Below, in pieces: positions 25,353 to 36,529 of a stretch of 64,000 nt of DNA. The DNA is from Lenzites betulinus (taxonomy: Eukaryota; Basidiomycota; Agaricomycetes; Polyporales; Polyporaceae): assembly GCA_022264855.1 (NCBI GenBank), contig JABYQU010000017.1, positions 310,001 through 374,000 on the forward strand. Reading direction: 5' to 3'. A model generated the notes under the pieces. That model made no database searches. It was not told where the DNA came from and worked only from the letters and a program-made list of their open reading frames with translations. Positions within the stretch are counted from its first letter, which is position 1, and each line of letters starts with the position of its first letter. The translations under genes and the position numbers were made by a program.

Positions 25353-26176
25353 GTCGGATGTGAGAAGGGCAAGACCTTTGCGGCCAAGGCACGTCGACGT
25401 CCAAAGCGATTACTTGCTGGGAGAATCGCGAGGGGTGCTGAAAGGTTTTGCGCATTGATCAGAGTGGTGCACGGATGAATATCGTGGAATGTCATGACAT
25501 ACCAGGATATGAGTACTGGTAAATGCGAGCGCGACGGTGGAGCTATGTGGGAGGGCGCAGAGTATGAAAAGGTGGGGGAGGGGAGGTAATGGCGGGGCAG
25601 GAGGAGTAGAGACTGAGAGGGCCGTAGACTCTGAAACAAAGTGGCACCAGAGCGGCCTTCAGCGCCCAGGGCGCGACATGATGTTCCTCTTGGGTTTCGT
25701 CGCAGAAGCCAGCCGAGCTCGTTTCGCAGCTTGTCATCCTCTCGGCCTTCGTCGGGATGCTGCGCTCGGTGTTCGGTGCAAAGGCCTTCTGGGCTATTCG
25801 CAGTTTGTCATCGCTCGTGCTTCAGGGTTCAGCCGCGCAACATCGGCGTGCACCATGTGGGCTAATGGTTGTGTCTAGCGCCATCTGCTCCGCATGTCGG
25901 GGCCGTGCGGCAAAGTGTGTCCGATCACACAGAGCATCGTTCCTTCGTCGGTGGAGAAATGGGGAGGCGCAGGGCACGCATGCTTTCAACCGGTCTTGTG
26001 ACAACCAGAGTCACATTTGAGCATGGTGCACAGCGTTGTGGTCGTCAGGTTCCACCGCCACCATATGGAAGATTCCGGGAAGTTATGTCCGGGCGTCGAT
26101 CTCGTCCGGTATCTCGGTGGGGGCACGCAATTGAGCCATTGATTCGGTAGATACCCTATCTATTATGCGCGTGTCG
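25353..26176. other. KDZ internal spacer, transposase upstream region
   Basis: This lies between the transposase start and the stop of the 427-residue gene, both on the minus strand. It probably carries the transposase promoter. No gene seen. Confidence 0.5.
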
Positions 26177-27572
26177 TCAGTCAGACAACTCGATCACATC
26201 CCAGGGCGAAGGCACCGCCTTCGCTTTCCCTTTCCCTTTCCAGCCCCCGGCCCCCATCTTCGGGACGGAGACAATACCCGAAACGGAACTAGAAGAACCT
26301 TCACCTAGATCGCTGCGCGCAGCAGTATCGTTGACTTCGCTGTCCGTTGAGATACCCGATTGTCGGGCGCGCTTGGCAGGGGAAGGACGAGACGAAGACG
26401 AGGCGGACCGCTTGCGAACAGCGGAGGGACTAACCTCGTCCCCGTAAGGGTAACGGATGTCGTCAAAGAAGGATCGCAGAGAAGGTGAACTGGGGGGTGA
26501 GAAGGAAGCGAGGCGGACTGGGGAACTGCGACGATACTTGTAGCGCAATCGCGGTTTGGGCGAAGGTACCCGGACGGTAGGGAGGATCGGTCGGGTGTCA
26601 GGCCCTTCTGCGGGCGGAAGTAGCAGGGCAAGATACGCGTCTAAGTTCGGCGGGTTGGCTACCTCGAGCTCTCGATAGAGCACACGCTCTCCGGGGGCAA
26701 TGAATGTGGCCTGGTGAGACTTCGGATGCGCACTCCAGTTGCTCGCTGTTAGATGCCACTTTGCGTACTTCGGTTTGGGTCGATCAGAGGTCTTGATGTG
26801 CAGCGCGTCGAAGACAGCGGGTTGGCCAAAGGTGAACTCTACCACCTCGTCTCGGGGGGTGCCACTCGCGCGTATGACCATTGGGTTATGTTTGCCCTGA
26901 TGGGAAATGGTAATCAGGTATTGTACCGAAGGACAAACGTATCCCACGTACCGTAACGTAGGCATAAACGATGACCTCGCAAACACCGAGCGGAGGTCTG
27001 CCGAGCGGAGCGCTCGCCGAAGAGCTGCGGCTCGCGCGAGAAGAACCGCGGGATATGGCCGTGTTGCTGCTGCCAGGGGACGAAGCGAGGAGTTGTGATA
27101 GTATGCCCCCCGGCTGGCGTCTGCGCGGCGTTGGATTACGAGCTCCATCGACCGCGTGACCGTTGATCTCGTCTCTGATGTCCTCGCGTATAACAACGGC
27201 TTCAGCTCCTAGCATGGGATTGCCATGGGGTGGCGGGTGCAGGTCGGCGATGCGGGTCCATATCTTGAGGCGGGCACTGAGACAGCGGTCGGGGAGGAGC
27301 GGTTTCTTGTGGTATAGACACTTCGTGCTGGTACGGGCGCAGCACTGTAGGATAGGGTCAGAGGACGACCCTCGGCTCCAACAGCGCATGTTTGATCTTA
27401 CCACCTCAAAGACAAGTCCCGCATTAGCGTAAGTGCTTCCACCATAAGACACAATGGGGAGGTGCCCAGCACCTGAGACGCATTTGTGCAGTTCGGCACG
27501 CCAGGAGATATCGAGGAGAAGTAGCTCCTCGTCGACTATATCTTTGACGCGCGAGTCGGCGTCCCGAGCCAT
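26177..27572 (-). CDS. KDZ passenger gene, 427-residue protein of unknown function
   Basis: Exons right to left: 27402-27572, 26952-27344, 26177-26896; the introns are 57 and 55 bp and both are phase 0. The 57-bp intron (GTAAGA donor, CCTACAG acceptor) has no stop, so retention would add 19 residues. The start at 27572 is in CACCATGGC, with a TATATAAT box about 130 bp upstream (27711-27704). The N-terminal half has several Cys residues (CCARTSTKC) and a possible beta-rich domain (GGSTYANAGLVFEV; later EVVEFTFGQPAVFDALHI). The C-terminal 150 residues are Ser/Pro/Arg-rich with KKR-type clusters (SPAKRARQ) and end in a short acidic tail, WDVIELSD. I do not recognise the family; nuclear location is a guess from the basic clusters. 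Confidence 0.6.
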
Positions 27573-27703
27573 GGTGACCCAGGAGCGGAGAGCAGAGAGC
27601 GCGGGAGAGCGGCAGAAGAAGCGGGCTATAGGATGACCGGAGCGTGTACGGGGGCGGGGGGTCTCTGGCCGGAGCAGTAAGACCACGGGGGAAGAGCTCA
27701 ACG

Positions 27704-27711
27704 ATTATATA
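27704..27711 (-). promoter_or_regulatory. TATA box of the 427-residue KDZ passenger gene
   Basis: TATATAAT on the minus strand, within an AT alternating run and about 130 bp before the ATG at 27572. It stands out against the GC-rich surroundings. Confidence 0.5.
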
Positions 27712-30641
27712 CATATATATATTGTACCTGTACCATACTTTCGGGTCAGCAATCTTTCCAACGAACTGATAGCAATGAAATGGGGCGTCTTGCTTGCGTC
27801 GCTAATGCAGCAGCATACGTGAGGAGTTGCTCGTGCACATCTTCGTTGGAGGTAGATACTCTGCCTGCGGCTCACCTTGAAAACATAGATCATGCACTGA
27901 GAAACAAAGCCAAGGTTGTGACGTGCATCAATAACCTAGCCTGCGAGACTACCCGGGTGCCCGTGGCCACAACTTGAGTGGCGAGTCGCGACTGACCGCG
28001 GTATACAGAGGCGCGCCCGACAGTCACGGGGATGTCACATGTGACAGCCCAGCGACCTCAAGCGACACCGCGTGCTGCGCTGCTGCCAGTCAGCACCAGG
28101 ATACTTGCGCGCATTAGTCTCCTGGCACTTACTAGTTTTTCACACTCCCCACACGAGATAAAACTCGTAGCCCGTACCCAAGCGTGCAGCGTGACAGCGT
28201 CTCCCAACGCAAGGATTGCCGGTCCCCACAATAAAGCCGCCGATCCATGGTCGCACCCCAGATGGCAATTAGAACATCCTAGTTATCCGTTCCAGAGCAC
28301 CTCGACTACGGACACGAACTTGACCAAATCGCAACTAGTCCTCAAACTGTGATATTTGCCTACAAACCATGCTAATGGCGTAGACTTGAACCCACGCGCG
28401 GCAAATCATGTCATATGTCTCTTCGTGCGACCAGTGCTTTTCAGCCCAGATGCACGCTTGAGTCTTATCACACGGGCAGGACCACATACTGAAATCTGTT
28501 CATAACCAGATGATTAGGGATTAGTGTGTATTTCAAGCCTGCTAGTACCCAGCCACGCCAACACTCGAAAGATCGTGGGTTGGCAAGTCTCCTACGCTAT
28601 CGCCCGTGAAGCATTCGTGATCTGCCAGCGCGAACCGCGGTGACCAAGCAGGCTACCAGGATCATCAAGGTATCGTGCGAGTGACGCCCAGCAATGATAG
28701 AAATGTATATCGCTGCGTGCTCTAGGGAGACCACGCAGTACCTCCCAAGCGTGATGGACACCCACGAAGCTCCAGTCAGCCATCCTCCACCTATCTCTCT
28801 CCTGCAGCATTCCACGCGACCGCTGTATTGTCTGACTTCCAATGCTGGTGTGACCCCATATGGCGGTGAACTGATCAATGTGCAGTTTAACCTCCGTTAC
28901 ACAGCGCGGGCCTTCCCAATGTTCAGGGAACATGCGTGTCGGAGACCTGATGTACACAATCGGCTGTAGTCACACGTATGTTATCGGGCGGCGCCAGAAC
29001 CGGTCAAGAAGTGAAAGTTTCAAGCCAAGCGATTGAACGTGCAGCAGCGGCGATTGACGCAACAGCCATACAGCGCACCTCTCTCATTGCGATTCGTGGG
29101 GACAATAACATACCGGCAGTCGAAGGAGTAGGCTCGGCGGCTAGGGCCGGCCGACCTTGCATCGGTGCGCTGAAACCTCGGACGTCCTCCACACTATTGC
29201 TTCACATCGCCACCCCACGACCTCCGAGTGCATACATTATGAGTACCTCACAAACTGTAAGAGCCGTGCTCGCAGCGCGTCCACATGTATCTGCCACGCC
29301 CCAGGGTTCCGCCTGTACATAGCACTTGCCAGCCAAGACCCCGCCGGGTGTCCAAGTGCCAGGAGGTTCCGTCCATATATACAGCCTGCGTAAGACGGGG
29401 TGTGGCCTTATCAAAATTCTTTAACCCTCACATCTGGACCAAGCATACTCGACATGTCAACTAGAGCTCCCAAAGAGATGTAGCTTTGGAATGAGTACAG
29501 GTTGATAGCGACCACTCGCGGCCACGTGATCGTGTTTCGGCTTCCAGAGAGATGCGTGCAGTGAATTACTCAGGGTGCGATGCGACCGCAATGTCGCCCC
29601 ATCCCTTTTCGCGAGGGCCCATCCCAACCGTTCTCACCAGTTTGGTTGACAATCCATGGCCATAAGTCGGTATACAGGACGATTTGCGTCCATCAATGTC
29701 ATCGGAGGAGAGTATTCCTCAGTTGGCACAGACCCCGCGGCATTTGGCATTGAGCTCGCGCTTTAACAGCACAAGATTTAATCCCGAGGCATCACAGTAA
29801 ACAGATGATCACTGGTGGACACGAACGGACTTCCCTGCCTCGCGCGAACTGCGCCAGTGGACCATGCCACCTTACACCCATGTCGAATACCTACAATGAA
29901 CACGTAAAGACATGATATCGTCAGCCACACTAGTAAGCCTGCCACTGCTTGAGACATCCAAAAGCTGTCCCGCAAGGGAGTTCTTCAGGCGCGAATGATA
30001 CCATACAGCCAGGACTCTGATCATGCCTGCGCTACGCGCAGACAGGTTGCATCCCCTATAGGCCCGCGAGCACTAAGTGTGCAAAGGTCTGGGTGCTGTC
30101 CATAGCTCAGCCATATCGAGAACAGTGGCACTGCCACCGCGTGGCGAGGCCACTGTTCTGGTGAGATTTGGATCTCACGCCGTCCTCGTTGACCCGGCCG
30201 CCCGGTGTCAGTCTCTGATCAATCCGCCTGCTTGACTCTGACATAAACTTTCTACGAATCCTGCGCCGGACGCCCAAAAGCATGGTCCTGGCATTATCGT
30301 TGAAGAAATCCACTCTCCCTGGGGCAAATTGACGAGGGCGCGGCATGCGCCCAAGGCCAACGATGTTCGGTCGGGACAGGAGAACCGTGCCAGCGTTTGA
30401 GATACTCGCAAAAATATTACCTAACGGGACTAGCAGGTGGGTGAGCAAATCCATGGATAGCTAGGCTGAATAGTACGACGCGGGCAGTTCACTAGGGAAC
30501 CGTACAGGTGGAACCGGGCGCCGCCAGATCTGCGATTAACCTGATCGCCAGCTGAAACGAATGAGCTATGTACCTACCTCACGCGCACAAGGTCGGTCAG
30601 CGTAACCCTCCCTCTTGTGACTTCCCGCACTGCACGAAACA
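27712..30641. other. KDZ internal 2.9-kb stretch without a supported gene
   Basis: Open frames up to 121 codons occur on both strands but have no domain, codon bias or splice support. A perfect nested hairpin lies at 30119-30159. The stretch separates the minus-strand genes (transposase side) from the plus-strand genes, so it should hold the promoters of both groups. Confidence 0.5.
30119..30159. repeat. Perfect two-tier hairpin inside KDZ element
   Basis: An 11-bp stem (AGAACAGTGGC with GCCACTGTTCT) encloses a 3x3 internal loop, then a 5-bp stem (GCCAC with GTGGC) around the loop CGC. It spans 41 nt with no mismatch in either stem. Confidence 0.7.
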
Positions 30642-31640
30642 ATGCCCTCTGAGCGCACCGCCTTGCCCTACCCGCACGCGAACAGCGTGGGCGCAGACGA
30701 CGTCTGGAGGGACGTCGACACGAGCTCTCTCTCTCCTAGCGAAAACGAACATCTCCCGCCCAGTGATGATGACGTTGGGGAGCCAGATTGTGCGTTGCAT
30801 GACTTAGGCCTGACCTGCAATTACGAGAATCTTGCTGACACCGACTCGTACACAGCGCGGGACGGTTGGATCCCACCACCATTGGTCGAAGTGGACACCG
30901 AAGGGCGCGAGTGGGTTCCCGACCCGAACTACATCAACGACGCCCAGACGATGTATGGCGTGCGCAGCACGCTAGTGGTGGGGCGCGCTCACCTCTCCTT
31001 AGGCCACGAAGGGTGGCTGCCAGTCGAAGTCGGGAGCCACATCCCGCAACATTTCCTGCTTTTCGAGCGCCTGAAGGCTTCGGGGGACCATCTCTCACTT
31101 CAGGTATGTCCGACTCTATTGCAGTAACCCCTAAACAGCTAACCCTTTGAATAACAGATGTATCTACCCGCTACTCTCGACGCGGCCCGCGCCATGACTT
31201 TCGAGAGCTGGGAAGCAAAATTGGAGGATGCACGCATGTACTTCGACACCCTCATGGACTCCGAGCAACGCGATGCGATCAAGACGCTCGCATACGTTCA
31301 CCTCTGGTTTTCGACTGGCCAAGGGCGCGACGACAACGAGGCCAATACCACGCTTTGGCGCCAGCTGCAGCAAATCCTCGCTTTTTTGGCGTCGGTATGC
31401 CTCTTGCGTGCGACGCCCGCTGAGGAGCTCATCTCCAACATCCGAGCCTGGGCTCAGAAGGAGATTGAGGTGCGTGTATTGGTCACGACCAAAGTACTAG
31501 ACCTAGGAATGGCTTCTTACACGTCCGCACAGGATGGCCTGCCGATGTATCTGCGCAGCCCAGAGACTCGCGCAGAAGCCAATGGGGCGGGCAGGGTCTC
31601 ACCCGAGCCGCGCCTGTTGTCATGGGACGTTCCGGCTTGA
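30642..31640 (+). CDS. KDZ passenger gene, 293-residue protein of unknown function
   Basis: Exons 30642-31103, 31158-31469 and 31533-31640, with phase-0 introns of 54 and 63 bp (donors GTATGT and GTGCGT, acceptors AACAG and GCACAG). The second intron contains no stop, so retention would add 21 residues. The first third is acidic and Ser-rich (SPSENEHLPPSDDDVGEPD). The middle is rich in Trp and looks globular (GWIPPPLVEVDTEGREWVPD, HEGWLPVEVGSHIPQHFLLF). The last part is helical (FESWEAKLEDARMYFDTLM, LWRQLQQILAFLASV). No membrane anchor and no known domain are seen. It is followed 1.2 kb later, in the same direction, by the large passenger gene. Confidence 0.55.
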
Positions 31641-32844
31641 GTAGATCGTTTGTATTGCAACCCGCGTGATAACAAATCGTTTCGTGCTCGTGTGATTCCA
31701 CAAGCGCCATGGGAGCATTGCTCAATATGTTCGATTCGCTAGCCTCTGTGCCTGTCGACGCGCGGAGCACGCCCAACCGCACCTGATGAATCGCCGATCT
31801 GATCGTACCACTGCCGTTGAAAATACGGTGAGTGAAGTGATGTTCATCACTTCACTGATCTAATCTGACGCACTATCCTACCAATGGGCTTCTCATCGCC
31901 CGACGGGGTGGACCGTGCGTCACAGCCCACAGGATTTCGCGTTAACGGCCGCCTACATTCCGTGCGCGTCACTCGCTGGAACCGTTCAGCTGGCTGATTG
32001 TGGCACCGTCTACTAAACGCCGTTCTGACCCGCCCGGTTGATGGAACAATGAAGTGACACAAGGAGCCACGAAAGACGATTCCAAAGGACTCAACAGATT
32101 AACAGTTGCTGAAACAGGGCACTGCGATAACTCCGGCCTGTCTTTCCGAATGAACGTAAGTCCGGCCTTTCTTCCCGAATGAACGACACGTTGAGCCAGA
32201 ATCCCTAATGCTGGCACAGAACGATCAACGCACTTAAGCAAAATAGAACAATGACAAATGTCGTGCTGAACAGTTTCCGCCAAGACAGACCTTACTAGGA
32301 CGTGCCCGCGACGCAAGTTGCATTCAAATATAGCAGGCACGCCAATTGGCTCGCTCAACACATGCACATTCCGGCAGGTGAGCTTACCCATTGGAGATCA
32401 CACCATCGTTGATCACAAGTATTCCTACAACGCTTCTGTTTGTTTGTTCCGGTGGGCGGGCTCCCCCTCCCAACGAAATGATCGTCGATCACAGAATATG
32501 CGAGTGGAACAGCCGTAGTTCGCGTGCATCGGCCTGATTGAGCCCTAGGACTCGACGAGATCTTAGCTGCCCTGCTGAGGTGCACCGTCCAATACGTTTC
32601 AACGAGCTCGCTCGTGAGAATCAGACACAGAGCATCGCTGTACGTGCAAACAGAGTTATCGCAACCTCGCCTCACTCGCTGACACGAGATTACAGGGTCA
32701 CTGCGCCGCCACCCCCCCTCGCCTCCCCAAGTCCGAAAGGCCTTTCTCCCCCATCCCGGACTCACTCCCCTGCGGCATCCTCGCCACCAATCCCGCTCAA
32801 CGAGATCGCGCCCCCGCCTCCCTCTTACCAATACCCCGACAGTC
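31641..32844. other. KDZ internal spacer between two plus-strand passenger genes
   Basis: No supported gene. It contains a diverged direct repeat of about 25 bp (CGGCCT then CTTTCCGAATGAACG) near 32131 and 32160. The last 300 bp is the likely promoter and 5' UTR of the next gene. Confidence 0.5.
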
Positions 32845-35800
32845 ATGTCCGACGAGTCCCAGGGAGATTCTCCTTCCTATAACCCGGACCACGCCGAAGA
32901 CGAATCCAGCGACAGCTCTCACAACACGACGCCCACTCCAAGCGGCTCCGATCTCGAGTCGCAAGAGAACCAAACCCACCCAACGCGCCATGCACACTCG
33001 GCCTCTGCCAGACCTACCAAATCGCCCCGGGCCTTCGAAGACTCGTCTTCGGAAGAAAACGACGAGCACAAACGCCGCCGCCGCAAGGCTGGACGCCACA
33101 AGCCTCGCAAGAGCCGTGTGCCCGACGTGGACATCGAAGTGTTGGATTCGCAGCCTGTCTCGCACGACGGGAAGCCTCGCGGGGCGATTCGCGCTCGTCG
33201 TTTCGACTGGTCACATGGCCCCGGGCGTGACGCACGCTCGTACCTCGAAAGTCGTCTCGACGAGTGGGGCAGCGCCTCCACTGCCGCGACACGGCGGGCT
33301 ATAGCCACGGAGGCCGCCGAACATGTGGTGAATCATTACGTCTTCGACCACCACAACTCAGGCGATGTTCGCAAGGTGAGCAGCGCGTCTTTCTGGTGTT
33401 TACCCACATCAAATAACAACTTGGCACGTAGGCAGTGCGAGTGTGGTTTAGAAATGCCCAGCGTCGAGCGCCGCCCCTCATCGACCCAGCTCCAGCAGGG
33501 CCCGCCGGCAGTACTCGCGATGAGCTGCCTAGCCATGTAACGAGCCAGGTGGTGAAGGAGCTTCAAAATGTCATCAAGGGACGCCCCACGAGCGCGGCGG
33601 CACTGTGGGCGAAGGAGAACGACGCGGCTGTCAGAGGCATGATGGAGGGCACCGGCATCGGGGAACGCCAGCGCGCCATGAAGCAAGGCTTTGGAGCCCT
33701 CCCCGACTCTGAACAGCAGGCCTGGCGAGAGCGAGCCAAGGCCGAGGCCGCCCAGGCCGATGCAGATCCGAACAAGTGTTTCGAGTGAGTCCTGACAATA
33801 TTTGCGAACTCACAGGCGTGCTAACCAACGCCACAGCAATCAACGTATATTCACGCAACTTTTGGCAAAGGTGCTCGACCAGTTTCCGGGGTTCGGCCCC
33901 GAGAATTTCGGCTCGCTGGTGATATACACCCGCATCGCGATGCGAGATCGCGAGGGGATCGTGACTCGAGACGAGTGCGTACCATCCCAAGCTCAATACC
34001 CTAGCGCTGATGATGGTACCAGGCTCACAGTGGGTGCCTCCCCGGATGTCGAATGTCCATCATTCGCAGCCTTTGAGGGCGGCGCGCACCTTGCGGAGCG
34101 CGACCGATGGGAACGGTTCCTCAGCCAGGCACTACGTGCGTAACATCTCACCCGCTCTTGCGCATGCGCTCAACGCCATGGTAATAGCGAACAATCCCCT
34201 GCGCGGAGATCCCAGGCTGATTTGCATGGAAAACGGGAAACCCATGCTTCCCCAAGTCAACAATGCCTGGGTACGTGATGATGTTGTCGCAGTGTTGGAC
34301 TCGTATTTCCGACTGGTTTGGGGTATGTCGTCGTTTACTGTTTGGGCGTTTCATACGGTTACTCATCTGTCACAGCACAATCGAGATCGTCGGAGAAGCC
34401 CTTGAACTGGGACGACATCAACGCGGAACCGGAGCGGTATGTCAGTAGCCCGTGGCAAGATCTTGGCGCAACCAACCCCAATACCTATAACCTCCTCGAC
34501 CTGATCTTGTTGTATTCCAAACTGCTGCAAGCGCAACAAAGAGGCACCCCGTTCGAATTTCGCGCTGCAGACAACTCGGAGGAAGTGCTCGCCCCCCTGG
34601 ACGCTCCACGACTCACGTCAACAGCGGGAGAAAGGCAAGTCGAGCCATCGCCCGATCAGCACGAAGTACCTCGCCCCAAGGCAGTGCATCCAGATAGGCT
34701 TGGACGCTCACAGGCCATTCCGTTTCCCACCGCGCAGGGCATGGACATCGCCGGACCCTCCGGTACCTCAGCGCCGCATACTCCGACGATGCCGACACGC
34801 AGGGTGAAGGTCTTTCCCACCCCGCTACCACAGTCTGGCGGTTCAGCGCACACTGTGTACGAGACCCCCAGCCGAGCGAGGCACGCCCGGCCTCCTGCTG
34901 TACTCCCCGGTACCCTCTCACCCGCATCCTCTCTGTTTAACCCTGTGGGAAGTGCACTCGCCACGACACATCGCAACCTGTTTGCCGATGAGGACGACAT
35001 TGTAGATGCGCGCGGCCCGACGCAAACACGTGCCAGTGCGCAGATAGACTCGGGGAGGAGGGAGACAGTGCCTGTCATCCTGAGGTGAGAGCTACTACCC
35101 TAGGCCGGTGTTCGCACAGTGATCATACTGATGGGAGAGACAGTTCGACGACACAGGAAGAGCGCGGAATGGACAGCGGCAGCTCGAGGGACATGCCCGC
35201 ATCTACCGAGATGGCGGATGTAACTCCGAGGGCTGTGCATCCGCGACCGCGCAAGCGAGCCGCGCCCCCCTCAGCGAGCGCGGAGGATGCGGAGAGAACG
35301 TCGAGCGGGCTAAGCCCGCGGCGTGCTCTACATAGCGCGGACCCGGAACCGCAGCCACCGCCGGATATGCCAGAAGTCGATGGGCGCGGTGCGCACAAGA
35401 GCAACGGGGGGGGCAGCGATCATACGGCGATGGTTTCAGGTAAGATGACGTATATCGGGGTATGTATCACCTAACCAGTCATGTTTTACAGCGGCGACGA
35501 GGCCCGCGGGTTGGACGACGAGGACGAGCACGCGACGAGCGACGAGCCCAGAGACTGGAACGGGCGCGTCCGCAAACGGGCCAAAAGGCGCGGCCCACAG
35601 CTTACCATACCGGGCGTGAAGGGAAACACGGGCCGAACGGATGCACGTTCAGACGAGGAGAACGGCCTGGTCGTAGAGGTTGCCGGACGCGCGCGCGTCG
35701 GTACACGTACCCGGGTAGGAGGAAAGGCCGCCGACACGTCGCGAGGCTCACTCGAGCTAGAGGAGGACAAGGCGGAAGCACAAGAGGGAGACGCGTTGGA

Positions 35801-36027
35801 TGGAGTTCAGGGGCGCAAGCGCAAACGCGAGAGCAAGGCGGGCTCGAGCAAGGCGGGCTCCTCGCGGGTGCGTGAGAGGTAAGCATGCAATCATCCCAGA
35901 TGATATTGCTTGTGTGTGTCCGGCGTTGCTAACACATGTCATCGACAGCCTACCTACGACGATGAAGACACGATCTCATCGGGACAAACCCATGACGAGG
36001 ACACGCCGCGGCAAGGCGGGTGTGTAG
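32845..36027 (+). CDS. KDZ passenger gene, about 913-residue protein, possible frameshift at a G8 run
   Basis: Nine exons: 32845-33375, 33432-33784, 33837-33974, 34023-34135, 34188-34322, 34376-35084, 35144-35439, 35492-35878, 35949-36027. Introns are 48-70 bp and in phase except across exons 7 and 8, where the frames differ by one base. The eight-G run at 35406-35413 is the likely cause; one extra G would join both sides in frame. An alternative donor (GTATAT at 35450) would also restore phase with an intron of about 42 bp. The N-terminus is acidic and Ser-rich, then Lys/Arg-rich. Exon 2 has a stretch resembling an HMG box (SAAALWAKEND then LPDSEQQAWRERAK). The exons 4-5 region (DRWERFLSQAL, ENGKPMLPQ) looks globular. 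The C-terminal third is disordered and charged (GDEARGLDDEDE, RKRAKRR). No certain domain; chromatin or DNA association is a guess. Confidence 0.55.
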
Positions 36028-36294
36028 CGCGCAGCTGCCGTTTCGCGCCCGCCGTGTAGGGAGGGCGTCTCGCGTGCTGCGTCAAGGACGAGCTGCAGCG
36101 CTGCGCGAGCTATGCGCGTCGTGGCGTGATAAGTAGTGTGTGTGCTCGCGGGAGCAGACAAGTTTGAATACAGTGCAGTTACCCTGATTCGGAATGAACG
36201 GTTTCATCGTTCTGTACTGAACGTTTGTGTGGATCTGATGATCACCTTGCGCCAATTCGGGTGAATTCAGTTGGGAGTGCCTCAACATGATCAT

Positions 36295-36391
36295 GTGTTA
36301 ATCACGGCGATAATAAGATGTTCAATGCATATGAAATGTGTTAATCACGGCGATAATAAACTTCTGAATAGATGTTCAATGCATATCAAAT
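36295..36391 (+). repeat. Duplicated 42-bp subterminal block at right end of KDZ element
   Basis: GTGTTAATCACGGCGATAAT (36295 onward) followed by GATGTTCAATGCATATGAAA occurs twice. The second copy runs 36338-36391 and has an 11-bp insertion between the two halves and one G to C change. Subterminal repeats of this kind often bind transposase. Confidence 0.75.
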
Positions 36392-36486
36392 ATCACTCAA
36401 GATCAGGGAGTGAGAGGGAAGAACTACTTGATGATCTACATGTTAAACTGATATGAGGTGATTATGCAAGTCCCGCATTAAGTAAA

Positions 36487-36519
36487 GGGAAGTAGATTAT
36501 CAAAGTAAAAACAGGGTGT
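36487..36519 (-). repeat. Right terminal inverted repeat region of KDZ element
   Basis: The inverted partner of 18828-18860. The core GATTATCAAA is at 36495-36504 and ACAGGGTGT ends the element. Confidence 0.65.
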
Positions 36520-36529
36520 GGGGTTTTCA
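36520..36529 (+). repeat. KDZ target-site duplication, right copy
   Basis: GGGGTTTTCA, identical to 18818-18827. In the LINE reading frame it encodes the end of a CENP segment, and the following residue of the uninterrupted protein is found next to the left copy. Confidence 0.88.

Larger units (their letters stand above)
18828..36519. mobile_element. KDZ (Kyakuja-Dileera-Zisupton) giant DNA transposon, 17,692 bp
   Basis: The exact ends are set by the 10-bp duplication on both sides and by the LINE reading frame, which is interrupted at 18828 and resumes at 36519. Both termini carry a related inverted repeat: TTTGATAATC sits 14-15 bp inside each end (18842-18851, and inverted at 36495-36504), with weaker similarity for about 20 bp further in. 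Contents, left to right: a GC-rich minisatellite, an 89-residue gene (plus), the transposase (minus), a 427-residue gene (minus), a 3-kb gap, a 293-residue gene (plus), a nine-exon gene of about 913 residues (plus), and a duplicated 42-bp block. All introns are spliceosomal, 39-63 bp. Confidence 0.9.

Noticed and set aside
28592..28957. 121-codon minus-strand frame in the KDZ interior
   Set aside because: It overlaps a 93-codon frame and a plus-strand frame and has no recognisable feature or splice sites.
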